Of a stretch of DNA of 64,000 nucleotides, positions 8,660 through 17,780 are shown piece by piece (position 1 is the stretch's first letter; every line of letters begins with the position of its first letter). Made by a program: the position numbers and the translations under genes. Below the pieces are notes generated by a model. That model saw nothing but the letters and a program-made list of their open reading frames with translations. It had not been told where the DNA came from and did no database searches. The stretch covers positions 1 through 64,000 of the forward strand of contig NZ_FOKQ01000017.1 of the NCBI RefSeq assembly GCF_900112155.1, given 5' to 3'. Source of the DNA: Hominimerdicola alba. Its GTDB lineage: Bacteria > Bacillota > Clostridia > Oscillospirales > Ruminococcaceae.

Positions 8660-9526
8660 TCAGCGGTAATCGCCCCAGAAGAACAGCGCCAATGTGCCGG
8701 GACCTGAGTGGGCACCGATAACAGGACCTGTGTACGCCATAACTACCTCGGTATCCTCGCCGAAGATCTCTTTGAGCATCTTTTCAGCGTATTGTGCGTC
8801 CTCAATGCAGTCGCCGTGGCTCAGGGTGACTATCTGATTGAGACAGTTGCCCTTGCGCTCTTTTATCATCTGTCCCAGCCTGTTGATGGACTGCTTTCTG
8901 CCGCGGACTTTGTCCTGGGGTACAAGATGACCGTCGTTATCCACCGTCAGTACAGGCTTTATGCCAAGCACCGTACCCGCAATAGCCGAAGCACGAGAAA
9001 CTCTTCCGCCGCGGAACAGGTATTTCAGGTCATCAACCGTGAATACATGGCAGATATGATAACGGTTGACCTCCAGCCAGCTTGCAAGCTGGTCGATATC
9101 CATGCCCTCACGCTTTTTCATCTCAGCATATATCAGCAGAAGTCCCTCGCCTGAGGACGCACTCAGCGAATCCACAATAACTATCTTGGCATCGGGATAC
9201 TGCTCCGCAAGATTGTCTTTGGCTATCAGTGCACTGTTGTAAGTACCGCTGAGTCCCGAAGAAAAAGTGAGATACAGTATATCCCTGCCCTGCTTCAGCT
9301 CTTCCTCAAAAGCATCCTGACATACTCCCACGGATATCTGGGAAGTCTTGGTAGAAGCATCCTCACGCATACGTCTGTAAAACTCCTGCATTGAGATATC
9401 AGCAGTGGTGTATGGCGTACCGTCTATCTCAAATGTCAGTGGGATTATCTTGCAGTCCATTTTAAGAAGCCTTTCTTCAGGCAGATCACAAGTCGAATCA
9501 CAGAAAAGGGTATATGGTCTACTCAT
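8660..9526 (-). CDS. DegV family fatty-acid-binding protein
   Basis: 288 residues. It begins with the DegV signature FCDSTCDLPEE and continues with KTSQISVG, LTFSSGLSGTYNSA and VDSLSASSGEGLL, which line the lipid pocket. The C-terminal GPVIGAHSGPGTLALFF is also typical. DegV (FakB-like) proteins present an acyl group to a fatty-acid kinase. No fakA is adjacent. It has its own promoter (9591-9619) and terminator, so it is monocistronic. Confidence 0.88.
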   Translation of the reverse strand: MSRPYTLFCDSTCDLPEERLLKMDCKIIPLTFEIDGTPYTTADISMQEFYRRMREDASTKTSQISVGVCQDAFEEELKQGRDILYLTFSSGLSGTYNSALIAKDNLAEQYPDAKIVIVDSLSASSGEGLLLIYAEMKKREGMDIDQLASWLEVNRYHICHVFTVDDLKYLFRGGRVSRASAIAGTVLGIKPVLTVDNDGHLVPQDKVRGRKQSINRLGQMIKERKGNCLNQIVTLSHGDCIEDAQYAEKMLKEIFGEDTEVVMAYTGPVIGAHSGPGTLALFFWGDYR

Positions 9527-9590
9527 AACATATCACTCCATTTATATAGTTGTCTCAAAATCGTGAGGGATAGCTGCTTAATTTTATGTA

Positions 9591-9619
9591 ATTATACCAC
9601 ACTTTGAAGTGTAATTCAA
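9591..9619 (-). promoter_or_regulatory. Promoter of the degV-like gene
   Basis: On the minus strand, TTGAAT and TATAAT are separated by 17 bp. The -10 lies ~65 bp upstream of the start codon at 9526. Together with the divergent promoter at 9757-9785, this accounts for the 332-bp gap 9527-9858. Confidence 0.7.
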
Positions 9620-9756
9620 TAGTTTTTATGAAAATATTTTGACAGCTGTCTGAAAATTTAACACCTGTTTATGTGAAAAATGCATATCGGGATCAATCCC
9701 AGGAAATTGGTTTTTATTGATACATACAAAGCGTATGCTGCCGAGGGTAAATGCTA

Positions 9757-9785
9757 TTGACATTTTTGAGAAAATGTGATATTAT
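9757..9785 (+). promoter_or_regulatory. Promoter of the DUF4003-like/SPFH operon
   Basis: TTGACA and TATTAT are separated by 17 bp. The -10 ends 73 bp before the ATG at 9859. Confidence 0.72.
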
Positions 9786-9858
9786 TTTGATATCACAAAG
9801 AGATTATATAGAGTGATAACAATATCAACAGACAGAAGATAATTCAGGAGGCAAAACA

Positions 9859-10836
9859 ATGAAAAACAATATCAATGAATTCTGCACACAGTTCATTACA
9901 AACCGCGATGCGCTGAAAAAAGCAGTCCGCTTTGAGAGTTCATTCATCTACCCCGCAGCAGCAAATAAGCTGACAGCCGCAGGTGTCAGCGTAAATGCAG
10001 ATGAGTTCAAGGAGTGCAAAACGATACTTAAAAAGAGTATCAGCTCCGCCTCGTATCTGCGAGGGCATTCCGAGCTCCCCATACTTACGGAGATGTACCT
10101 TTCGGGCGACCCGCAGGGCGCGGCTGAAAGGATCGAGGAGACCTACAGCATATTGAAAAAGCATTTCAGCCGTTCCGAGTATCTGGCATTCCTCGCAATA
10201 CTGGTCGGTAATAATGCCGATGCAAGGCAGTCCGAGGAGATAGGCACCCGCGCAAAAAGGCTCTACGATATGATGAAGAAAAAGCATCCTTTCCTCACAA
10301 ACAGTGCCGACAGCACCATGTCGGGATTTATGGCGATGTCGGATAAAAGTGATGAACAGCTCATCACAGACTGCGAAGAATGTTTTGATATACTGAAAAA
10401 GACATTCTCCGATAAGGATGCAGTACAGTCCTGCGCACAGCTTTTCTCCATCACCGAGGGCAGTAATCAGGAGAAAGCCCGGAAGATGACTAAGCTGTAC
10501 AATACCCTGAAAGATGCAGGCAGAAAGTTCGATAAGCATTACGGACTCCCCGTACTCGCCGCAGTTTCCATCTGCGAACGTGACGTTAAAACAATAGCCG
10601 ATACGATGTTTGAGGTTGACGAGTTCCTTTCAAAGCAGAAAGGCTACGGCATACTAAGCACCGATAAGCGCACAAGACTTCTCCACGCAGCCATGCTGAC
10701 ATTGTCATTCTACTGCGGCAGCGAGAATTCCCAGACATCCACCCTGGCAATGATGGCGGCACAGCAGGCAGCCGAATGTGCAATGATAGCCTGCGTAATA
10801 GCAGCTTCAAATGCAGCAGCTGCTTCATCAAACTAA
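9859..10836 (+). CDS. DUF4003-like helical protein of unknown function
   Basis: 325 residues, almost all helical, with Ala-rich stretches toward the end. Repeating segments of the type SG...AAERIEETYSILKKHF, LYDMMKKKHPFLTN and LYNTLKDAGRKFDK resemble the DUF4003 family as I know it. No catalytic motif or signal peptide is visible. An AGGAGG site precedes the ATG. It shares a promoter with the SPFH gene 49 bp downstream, so it may work at or near the membrane microdomain formed by that protein. This link is an inference. Confidence 0.65.
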   Translation: MKNNINEFCTQFITNRDALKKAVRFESSFIYPAAANKLTAAGVSVNADEFKECKTILKKSISSASYLRGHSELPILTEMYLSGDPQGAAERIEETYSILKKHFSRSEYLAFLAILVGNNADARQSEEIGTRAKRLYDMMKKKHPFLTNSADSTMSGFMAMSDKSDEQLITDCEECFDILKKTFSDKDAVQSCAQLFSITEGSNQEKARKMTKLYNTLKDAGRKFDKHYGLPVLAAVSICERDVKTIADTMFEVDEFLSKQKGYGILSTDKRTRLLHAAMLTLSFYCGSENSQTSTLAMMAAQQAAECAMIACVIAASNAAAASSN

Positions 10837-10885
10837 CAAGGAAACAACATATAAAAACATAACAGACATAAAGGAGACGATCGTT

Positions 10886-11914
10886 ATGACAGAGAAAATT
10901 ATTTCGACCAAGAAGAATGGCATGGGAATGATGATGCTTTTCATCATACTCTATATAGTAGCATTCCTCGGTATTCCCGCTTCACCCGCTATCGGCGGCG
11001 GCGCAGGTATCCTGATAGGCATTCTTTCAGGACTGTGGATCACTTTCGGCTGGATAGGCTTCATGGGTCTAAAAGTTCTCCGTCCTCAGGAAGCTCTGGT
11101 ACTCACCCTCTTCGGCAAGTACAAGGGCACTCTCAAGGGCGATGGCTTCTACTGGGTAAACCCCTTCTGCACAGCCGTTAACCCCGCAGCAAGTACCAAG
11201 CTTCGTCAGAGCGGCGATGTAAAGAGCGACTCTGCAAAGACTTCCACCACAGCAGGCGGACAGGGCGCTGTAAACCCCGCAACAGGCTATGTAAAGATCG
11301 ATAAGAGGATATCCCTGAAAATGATGACCCTCGACAACAACAAGCAGAAGATAAATGACTGCCTCGGCAACCCCATCGAGATCGGCATAGCAGTTATCTG
11401 GAGAGTTGTTGACACCGCAAAGGCAGTATTCGAAGTAGATAACTATAAGGAGTACCTCTCTCTCCAGTGCGATACCGCACTGAGAAATATCGTAAGGCTC
11501 TACCCCTATGATGTTGCACCTAACGTTGATACCACAGGCGACGGCGTTGCCGACGAAGGCAGCCTGAGAGGTTCTTCCGAGATAGTAGCACAGCGTATCC
11601 GTGACGAGATACAGGAAAAAGTTAAGAATGCAGGCATCGAGATCATCGAGGCGAGAATCACATACCTTGCCTATGCGCCCGAGATCGCAGCCGCAATGCT
11701 CCAGAGACAGCAAGCAAGCGCAGTCGTTGATGCAAGAAAGCTCATAGTAGACGGCGCAGTCGGCATGGTAGAAATGGCACTTGAACAGCTCAGCGAAAAG
11801 AACGTCGTTGAACTTGACGACGAGCGCAAGGCTGCAATGGTATCCAATCTGCTGGTAGTTCTCTGCGGCAATCACGATGCACAGCCCGTAGTAAATTCGG
11901 GCAGCCTGTACTGA
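10886..11914 (+). CDS. SPFH/band 7 membrane protein
   Basis: 342 residues from the ATG at 10886, which has GGAGACG upstream. Two hydrophobic segments lie at ~15-35 and ~40-58. The band 7 domain follows, from [24 protein letters not shown] to [29 protein letters not shown] proteins oligomerise on membranes and organise other proteins. The one-base gap to the next gene suggests coupled translation with the ribbon-helix-helix protein. Confidence 0.85.
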   Translation: MTEKIISTKKNGMGMMMLFIILYIVAFLGIPASPAIGGGAGILIGILSGLWITFGWIGFMGLKVLRPQEALVLTLFGKYKGTLKGDGFYWVNPFCTAVNPAASTKLRQSGDVKSDSAKTSTTAGGQGAVNPATGYVKIDKRISLKMMTLDNNKQKINDCLGNPIEIGIAVIWRVVDTAKAVFEVDNYKEYLSLQCDTALRNIVRLYPYDVAPNVDTTGDGVADEGSLRGSSEIVAQRIRDEIQEKVKNAGIEIIEARITYLAYAPEIAAAMLQRQQASAVVDARKLIVDGAVGMVEMALEQLSEKNVVELDDERKAAMVSNLLVVLCGNHDAQPVVNSGSLY

Positions 11915-11915
11915 T

Positions 11916-12122
11916 ATGGCAGCAAAGAAACAGATACCGCTGCGACTTTCAGAGAAGCTGTATAACGATATAGCTTCCTGGGCAGAAGATGACTTCCGCT
12001 CCGTAAACGGGCAGATAGAGTATCTACTGACCGAATGTGTAAAGCAGCGGCGTAAAAACGGCGGCTATGTAGGCAAGGACATAGATGCCCCACCCGATTT
12101 AGATGTCGAGGAATTTGAATAA
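11916..12122 (+). CDS. Arc-type ribbon-helix-helix small protein
   Basis: 68 residues. KQIPLRLSEKLYNDIASWAEDDFRSVNGQIEYLL fits the Arc/ribbon-helix-helix pattern: a short basic strand, then two helices. The tail is acidic. It starts one base after the SPFH stop. A pairing of SPFH with a small Arc-like protein is something I have seen in related genomes. Whether it regulates the operon or does something else is unknown. It is followed by the nested repeat at 12128-12585. Confidence 0.65.
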   Translation: MAAKKQIPLRLSEKLYNDIASWAEDDFRSVNGQIEYLLTECVKQRRKNGGYVGKDIDAPPDLDVEEFE

Positions 12123-12127
12123 AAAAC

Positions 12128-12585
12128 GGCACACCAGCGGAAACTGCCAAGGAAGAGAGCTTTGGCTCAAGCGTTTCGCGGCAACAAACCTGCGCACTAA
12201 ACAAACTATGCCGCGAATCAAAGCTTTTGGTCAAGCTTTTCACGAAAAGCTTGCGAAGAGCTCGAGAGGCAGAGCCTCTCGGTCAAGACACCAAAGTGAC
12301 GTGACAACTGTGCTTTAAATAGCACAACAACCTTCCGACCAAAAAGGCGCGGCAATATTTTCCGCACATAGAAAGAGCGTGGACATTTGTATTGTCCACG
12401 CTCGATTTTTTGATATTGCCGCGCCTTTTTGACAGGGGCGGGAGTTCGCTGTTCTCTTATTGTTCGCTGTGCATTTTGGTTTCGTGCCTTGGTGATTGAG
12501 GGACTCCGCCCCTCAAACTCCTCGCAAGCTTTTCGCGAAAAGCTTGACCAAAAGCTCTCTTCCTTGGCAGTTTTTCCTCGTTTGC
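12128..12585. repeat. Large nested palindromic intergenic element, copy A
   Basis: The whole gap between the ribbon-helix-helix gene and nspC is one inverted-repeat structure with no convincing gene. The outer arms are GGAAACTGCCAAGGAAGAG at ~12138 and its complement near 12555-12575. Next come arms GGCGCGGCAATAT / ATATTGCCGCGCC. At the centre is a GAGCGTGGACA / TGTCCACGCTC hairpin at about 12391-12419. A 47-bp stretch (12524-12570) is identical, inverted, to 35045-35091. It ends 15 bases before the nspC stop codon and may also serve as terminator for genes on both sides. Confidence 0.75.
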
Positions 12586-13731
12586 TTACACCCTGCACTT
12601 AAAATCCTCATACCCGAAACGCTTAACACTCTCGGTAGATCCGTCAAGTTTTTCCAGATAAATCTCAGGCAATGGCATACCGTTGAATGTGTTGTTCTTG
12701 CACATGGAGTATATCGCCATATCGCAGAAAACCAATCTGTCACCTGCTTTCAGGGGCTCGTCAAAAGCGTAGTCGCCAATGATATCACCCGCCAGACAGG
12801 TAGGACCTCCAAGGCGGTATACGTGCTTTTTCTCCCCTGCCTTGCCTGCGCCTATTATCTCGGGACGATATGGCATCTCCAAAACATCAGGCATATGGCA
12901 GGCAGCAGAGGTGTCCACTATGGCAAACTCGATACCGTTTTTGCCGATGTCAAGTACCTCAGTTACCAGCCAGCCCGCATTCAGCGCACAGGCTTCACCC
13001 GGTTCAAGGTATACCTGAACTCCGTACTTCTGCTGGATACCGTCAACTGTTTTGCAAAGCAGGTCAACATCGTAGCCCTCGCGGGTTATATGGTGACCGC
13101 CGCCGAGATTCAGCCATTTCATCTGCTTTATGTACTCGCCGAAATGCTCCTCGATGTGGGGCACAGTCCTGGCAAGAACATCAGCACCCTGCTCGCACAT
13201 GGTGTGGAAATGCAGTCCCTCGATTCCGTCAAGCTCGCCGTTCTCGAAATTCTCGGGTGTGACACCAAGCCTTGAACCCGTAAAACAGGGGTTGTATATG
13301 TCAGTGTCTATCTCCGAATACAGAGGATTGCACCTTATGCCGCAGGAAACTTTCCGACTGCTGTTCTTAACAGTGCCGCGGTGGAGCTTCCACTGGGAAA
13401 AGCTGTTGAAGATGATGTCGTCGCATATCTTAACCAGCTCAGCCATATCCTCTTTTTTGTAAGCAGGGCTGAAAACGTGGGTCTCTCCGCCGAATTCCTC
13501 ATGACCCAGCTTTGCTTCAAACAGACCGCTTGCCGTTGTGCCGTCGATATAAGGTCTCATCATCGAGTAAGCCGCATACATCGAGAATGCCTTCTGGGCA
13601 AGAAGTATCTTGCACCCCGTCCTCTTGCGGACGGAGAGCAGTATCTCCATATTGTGTTTCAGCGCCTTTTCGCTGACTAGATAGCATGGCGTTCTCAGGG
13701 AGTATATATCGCTTTCAAAAGGAAAGTCCAT
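12586..13731 (-). CDS. nspC: Carboxynorspermidine decarboxylase
   Basis: 381 residues of the alanine-racemase-fold decarboxylase type. The PLP lysine lies in KILLAQKAF near residue 47, FHTMCEQ and NLGGGHH bind the phosphate, and LGGPTCLAGD holds the second-subunit Cys/Asp pair. NspC makes spermidine from carboxyspermidine, or norspermidine from its analogue, in the route that replaces S-adenosylmethionine-dependent synthesis. The usual partner dehydrogenase is not in this window. It starts 9 bp after pyrD with AAGGAGG between them, so it is probably in the pyrK-pyrD operon. Confidence 0.88.
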   Translation of the reverse strand: MDFPFESDIYSLRTPCYLVSEKALKHNMEILLSVRKRTGCKILLAQKAFSMYAAYSMMRPYIDGTTASGLFEAKLGHEEFGGETHVFSPAYKKEDMAELVKICDDIIFNSFSQWKLHRGTVKNSSRKVSCGIRCNPLYSEIDTDIYNPCFTGSRLGVTPENFENGELDGIEGLHFHTMCEQGADVLARTVPHIEEHFGEYIKQMKWLNLGGGHHITREGYDVDLLCKTVDGIQQKYGVQVYLEPGEACALNAGWLVTEVLDIGKNGIEFAIVDTSAACHMPDVLEMPYRPEIIGAGKAGEKKHVYRLGGPTCLAGDIIGDYAFDEPLKAGDRLVFCDMAIYSMCKNNTFNGMPLPEIYLEKLDGSTESVKRFGYEDFKCRV

Positions 13732-13740
13732 AGCCCCTCC

Positions 13741-14652
13741 TTACCACGGCTTAACTGTGCCGACTATCTCGGATATGTTGTTTATGCCCTTGTCCTCGCA
13801 GAATTTCTGCAAGCCGTCAACTATCTTGACAGGAGCAAACGGGTCGTTGAAAATTGCCGCGCCTACCTGTACAAGGCTGGCACCTGCCATCATTATCTCA
13901 ACAGCGTCTTCCCATGTGGAAACGCCGCCCATTCCGCATACAGGGATATTTACGGCATTAGCCACCTGCCATACCATTCTGACAGCCACAGGGAATACCG
14001 CAGGACCCGAAAGTCCGCCCACGTTGTTCTTCAGTATGGGTCTGCCTGTGTTTATGTCTATCCTCATGCCGAGAAGTGTGTTTATCAGCGATACAGCATC
14101 CGCACCGTTAGCCTCAACGCTCTTTGCTATATCCACGATGCTGGTAACATTCGGCGAAAGCTTTACCATAACGGGCTTGTCCGAGTTATCCTTGACAGCC
14201 TTTGTTACCTGTCCTGCAATAGTGCAGTCAGTACCGAAAGCCGCACCGCCCTGCTTAACGTTTGGGCAGGAGATATTCAGCTCTATCATGTCGATGTCGC
14301 TGCCCTTGAGTTTAGCCGCCAGTTCAGCACATTCCTCAATGGTAGAACCTGCTATATTCGCGATTATGCGTGTATCCTTTGTTACCAGATTGGGCAGTTC
14401 GTAGCTGAGGAATTTATCCACACCGCCGTTCTGCAAACCAACGGAATTCAGCATACCCGAGGGAGTCTCAGCAACTCTGGGGGCGGGATTTCCCTCTCTT
14501 CTGTGCAGTGTGGTACCCTTTACGGAGATTCCGCCCAGCTTTGAAAGGGGATAAAGACACTCATACTCTCTGCCGTAACCGTATGTACCGCTTGCGGGTA
14601 CTATCGGGTTCTTGAAATCAACACCGCAGAAATTCACATTCAGCCTGTTCAT
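13741..14652 (-). CDS. pyrD: Dihydroorotate dehydrogenase B, catalytic subunit
   Basis: 303 residues. FMN-binding class 1B features are present: NPIVPASGTYGYG, VKGTTLHRREGNPAPR, the NISCPNVKQGG loop with the active-site Cys, VKLSPN and CGMGGVSTWEDA. It oxidises dihydroorotate to orotate in pyrimidine synthesis, passing electrons through PyrK to NAD. Its ATG overlaps the pyrK stop by four bases (ATGA), as expected for a tight heterodimer. Confidence 0.95.
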   Translation of the reverse strand: MNRLNVNFCGVDFKNPIVPASGTYGYGREYECLYPLSKLGGISVKGTTLHRREGNPAPRVAETPSGMLNSVGLQNGGVDKFLSYELPNLVTKDTRIIANIAGSTIEECAELAAKLKGSDIDMIELNISCPNVKQGGAAFGTDCTIAGQVTKAVKDNSDKPVMVKLSPNVTSIVDIAKSVEANGADAVSLINTLLGMRIDINTGRPILKNNVGGLSGPAVFPVAVRMVWQVANAVNIPVCGMGGVSTWEDAVEIMMAGASLVQVGAAIFNDPFAPVKIVDGLQKFCEDKGINNISEIVGTVKPW

Positions 14653-15416
14653 TCAAAAACCACCTCCTTGCTGTCAAATACAGGACCGTCCTTGCATACG
14701 TGAGAATGTATCTCCTTGCCGTCCTTAACTGTTCTGCAGGCGCATACCAGACAAGCACCCACACCGCACGCCATTCTCTGTTCAAGGCTGACCTGACATT
14801 CAATACCGTTCTTCTCAGCGATATCCGCTATCCTTTTCAGCATTACCATAGGACCGCAGGCAACGATGATATCGGGCTTTTCCTTAGCTATCTGCTCTTC
14901 AAGTGCATCGGTGACAAAGCCCTTTCTGCCTGCCGAACCGTCATCTGTCCAGAGTATAGTCTCCACTCCCGCAGCCTTGAAATCTTCCTGTAAGATAACA
15001 GCAGCCATGTTCCTGAAACCGCTTATAGCCACAGCATTTTTGCCGTAAGCCTTGGCGATGCCCACCATTGGGGGAACACCGATACCGCCGCCGACACATA
15101 TGGCTTTCTTGCCCTCCATCACCTTGAAGCCTTTGCCAAGGGGCGCAATAATGTCTATCAGCTGACCCTTGTTAAGTTCAGCCAGCTTCTCTGTGCCCTT
15201 GCCGCGTATCTCGAATACAAGGCGTATAGTGCCCTTGTCCTTGTCGATATCGCATATTGAGATGGGTCTGCGCAGGAAAAATCCCTCCGCTGCCACCTGT
15301 GCAAACTGACCTGCCTCAGCAAGTTCAGCCACATCGGGACAAAGCACCTCGATATCGAAAATGCCCTTAGCTAAGGTCTTTTTCGATACTATCTGATATT
15401 TACCTTGTTTGTACAT
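14649..15416 (-). CDS. pyrK: Dihydroorotate dehydrogenase B, electron-transfer subunit
   Basis: 255 residues. An FAD-binding ferredoxin-reductase barrel (FLRRPISICDID) is followed by a nucleotide domain with CVGGGIGVPPMVGIAKAYG. The C-terminal [2Fe-2S] motif is CGVGACLVCACR plus a later HVC. It couples orotate formation by PyrD to NAD+ reduction. It is the first gene of a pyrK-pyrD-nspC unit on the minus strand. A 70-bp gap precedes it, without a promoter I would call. Confidence 0.95.
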   Translation of the reverse strand: MYKQGKYQIVSKKTLAKGIFDIEVLCPDVAELAEAGQFAQVAAEGFFLRRPISICDIDKDKGTIRLVFEIRGKGTEKLAELNKGQLIDIIAPLGKGFKVMEGKKAICVGGGIGVPPMVGIAKAYGKNAVAISGFRNMAAVILQEDFKAAGVETILWTDDGSAGRKGFVTDALEEQIAKEKPDIIVACGPMVMLKRIADIAEKNGIECQVSLEQRMACGVGACLVCACRTVKDGKEIHSHVCKDGPVFDSKEVVFE

Positions 15417-15486
15417 TCTACCAACTCCCGTTATAATTTTTGTATCTTATGTTTCGGTTGTACCGTTATTATCAGGTTTACAATTT

Positions 15487-15729
15487 TCAGCCTAGATCAG
15501 CGTTCTCTTTCTCCCACAGTTCATCAATGTCCTTGAAATTATCGGGGAAAAAGTAAACCGATGTTTTGATGTATCGTTCTTCACCCACCAGACGCTGCCA
15601 CTTCACAACTTTGTAAGTCAGTGCCGCGTATTGCCTTGTGCCGCCGTCTTTCAGAGGAGATAAGGGTATCGGAACGAACAGTATCAGCAGAACAAGCGTT
15701 ATTACTGCCGCGATGATCTTCTTTTTCAT
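15487..15729 (-). CDS. Small membrane-anchored or secreted protein of unknown function
   Basis: 80 residues with a Lys-rich start and a hydrophobic segment IIAAVITLVLLILFVPIPL (~4-23), either an uncleaved anchor or a signal. The remainder is hydrophilic with many Tyr/Trp residues. A GAGGCAG site precedes the ATG. It starts 11 bp after the SUKH-like gene and is probably translated from the same message. I do not recognise the family. Confidence 0.55.
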   Translation of the reverse strand: MKKKIIAAVITLVLLILFVPIPLSPLKDGGTRQYAALTYKVVKWQRLVGEERYIKTSVYFFPDNFKDIDELWEKENADLG

Positions 15730-15740
15730 AAAACTGCCTC

Positions 15741-16133
15741 TTATTTCTCAAAAAAAGCTGTCAGGTTCTCCGCGCAGAATTCTTCTTCTTCGTCAATATA
15801 CTCCATCAGAAATATCTTGCCGTCAGGTTTCAGCACATAGGAATCCCCTGCGCCGTTACCTGCAAATGCTACACCGTCACCGCCGTGAACCTCGTGGTAC
15901 CTTTCTGTTTCGGAAAGTATATCATCAAAGGGGTCAACTATGTAGTATATATCCATGATCTCGCCTGTTTTCGGGTGGGGCATGGTTTCAAGTATGCCGT
16001 TTGATATACGCAGAAGTTCTGCAAGTTCTTCGGGCAGGAGTTCTTTCGCCTGTGCATACCTTTCATCATCAAGCGGCGCACAAAGCTTTATATTTCCGCC
16101 ATACTTTTTTCTGATAGCTTCGATAATATCCAT
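15741..16133 (-). CDS. SMI1/KNR4 (SUKH)-like protein
   Basis: 130 residues. AQAKELLPEELAELLRISNGI near residue 27, the later FAGNGAGDSYVL and the acidic MEYIDEEEEF fit the SUKH fold (the LP..y..ll...nG pattern and the G.GD.y.ld strand). In bacteria SUKH proteins are often immunity proteins against polymorphic toxins. No toxin is seen nearby, so a stand-alone role is equally possible. Confidence 0.65.
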   Translation of the reverse strand: MDIIEAIRKKYGGNIKLCAPLDDERYAQAKELLPEELAELLRISNGILETMPHPKTGEIMDIYYIVDPFDDILSETERYHEVHGGDGVAFAGNGAGDSYVLKPDGKIFLMEYIDEEEEFCAENLTAFFEK

Positions 16134-16177
16134 ATCGGCAACACCTTTAAATATTATATCCTATAACAGTCTTTGTG

Positions 16178-17560
16178 TCAAGCATCGGGAACGTCCTGCC
16201 AGTAGTTCACGGCGATATCGCCGAAACGTTCGTAGTCATCAGCATCGGATATGATATCAATGAACATTTTTTCAACATCGCAGTCGTCATCGAAAATCAG
16301 CAGATACCTCAGCGCCGCCGCCACAAGCACATATCCCCCGAACCTAGTGCGCACAATCTCAGCGGCAAGTTCTTTCAGCGACCTGTCGCCCTCTTGCTCA
16401 GCTTTTATCAGCATTAGCTTTATCGCGGGTATCTCCATGCCCTTTTGCCGGTCAATGCCGAAAACATTGTCCGCCAGTAATGGGAGCGTTTTGCCCTCTG
16501 CCAGACCTTTTCTCAGCTTCTCGCTTATCTCGCCGAAACCATTGTCCGGCCCGAAATATTTTTCCAGTGAAAGCTGACGTACTGTCGGGTATTTCTTTGC
16601 GTTGTCGGAATATACTTTCTCCCACTCCCGCACTCTGAATCTCGGTTCGCTGTGTTCGTGCTTCGGCGGAAGCTTTTCTTCCTCACGTTTTGCAAGCCAT
16701 TTTTTCAGGAACTCGGCTTTCTCTTTCTCGGTGAATTCCTCAGCCTTTAAGAAGATATCCTCGGTGAATACCTGTCGCCTGAATTCCCAGTCACCCTCCG
16801 CAGGTTTGAAAAACTGCTCAAACGCGGGTATTATCAGCAGGCACTTCACCCGCTGACCGTTGAGTGCCGCCGCAGCAGCCTTGTGGTGACCGTCCAGCAG
16901 CGCACTTATGCCATAAAAGCCACCGTATGCGATGGCACGGGGAGCGTTCTCGTTGGCATTGTTGTGTATGCGGTAGTACTCGGCACGTTCGGAATTGTAA
17001 AGCGCCGCCGACTGCGTAGGATACAGAAAAATCGGCTCAACGCTCTCACAGGCGTACATATCGAAGCCGTCCTCTTCAAGTAAATAGTACATCTGTACTG
17101 CCGCGTCGTACTCTTTCAGCGCGGGGTCTATATCCCAGAAGAAATGACCCTCGCCGTTCGTGGGTATGCATTCCGCGTCCGCCAGAAGATAGTATCCGTC
17201 ATTCAGAAGCCCCAGCAGAGGTCCCATTATCTCAAATGAATGTTCAATATCTATGAAATCGGCGTTGACAGCCTCGCACACCGCCCGCAGTTCGGGACAG
17301 TCTGCATTTTCTATGCCGTAGCCCGCCATCAGCAGGCTTCTGCAAGTCGGGCACCAGGGCTCCTGCGACTGCACAACAGGTGTGCCGTTCAGCATGGTGA
17401 TGCTGTTGTTTGCGTAGTCATCATGGCAGAACGCGCTGACGTTACAAAGTCTGCCAAGCCCGCCGCTGACGCTGAATACTATACCGCTCCTGATCGCTCC
17501 GTGTGGGACGATCTTTTGGCGTGCTTTTATTGTGGGCGCTCTTTTTCCTGAAAATAACAT
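16178..17560 (-). CDS. Large protein of unknown function with ParB-like loop
   Basis: 460 residues. A WCPTCRSLLMAGYGIE segment near residue 68 looks like a cysteine pair in a thioredoxin-like or zinc site. The middle contains FYGISALLDGHHKAAAAALNG, which resembles the DGHHR-type loop of ParB/sulfiredoxin-like proteins. The last ~120 residues are helical and repeat-like, ending DADDYERFGDIAVNYWQDVP. There is no signal peptide. AAAGGAG precedes the ATG, and the probable -10 lies at the edge of the MITE-like element at 17592. I do not recognise the family. Confidence 0.6.
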   Translation of the reverse strand: MLFSGKRAPTIKARQKIVPHGAIRSGIVFSVSGGLGRLCNVSAFCHDDYANNSITMLNGTPVVQSQEPWCPTCRSLLMAGYGIENADCPELRAVCEAVNADFIDIEHSFEIMGPLLGLLNDGYYLLADAECIPTNGEGHFFWDIDPALKEYDAAVQMYYLLEEDGFDMYACESVEPIFLYPTQSAALYNSERAEYYRIHNNANENAPRAIAYGGFYGISALLDGHHKAAAAALNGQRVKCLLIIPAFEQFFKPAEGDWEFRRQVFTEDIFLKAEEFTEKEKAEFLKKWLAKREEEKLPPKHEHSEPRFRVREWEKVYSDNAKKYPTVRQLSLEKYFGPDNGFGEISEKLRKGLAEGKTLPLLADNVFGIDRQKGMEIPAIKLMLIKAEQEGDRSLKELAAEIVRTRFGGYVLVAAALRYLLIFDDDCDVEKMFIDIISDADDYERFGDIAVNYWQDVPDA

Positions 17561-17591
17561 ACTGTACTCCTTTCTCCGGGGTCGAATATTA

Positions 17592-17743
17592 TATGTTTAT
17601 CCCGCCGACACACTATTCTATACGACCGTTTGACAGGCAATATCAATGGTTTGCGGTCTTCTTCCCCACGCCGCAGGCGGGGGGAAGAAGACATCCCATT
17701 ATTATACGGGCGTATGAAATGGTGTGCTAAAGGGACAGCCATA
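17592..17743 (-). mobile_element. MITE-like element with 31-bp terminal inverted repeats, copy 1
   Basis: The ends 17592-17622 and 17713-17743 are imperfect inverted repeats of each other (start TATGTTTATCCCGCC, end CAGCCATA). The interior carries GACAGGCAATATCAATGG, shared in inverted orientation with copy 2 at 33358-33466. It also carries an extra hairpin, GTCTTCTTCCCC / GGGGAAGAAGAC, at 17656-17692 that copy 2 lacks. The ends begin and finish with TA, as in Tc1/mariner-IS630-type insertions. It has no coding capacity. Confidence 0.75.
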
Positions 17744-17780
17744 TTAAAGTATTACAGTATATCACAAGCCATATATTTTG

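Noticed and set aside
11069-11875. Cys-rich 268-residue minus-strand frame
   Set aside because: It lies fully opposite the SPFH gene, and its Cys and Tyr richness is an artefact of reading GCA/GTA codons backwards.
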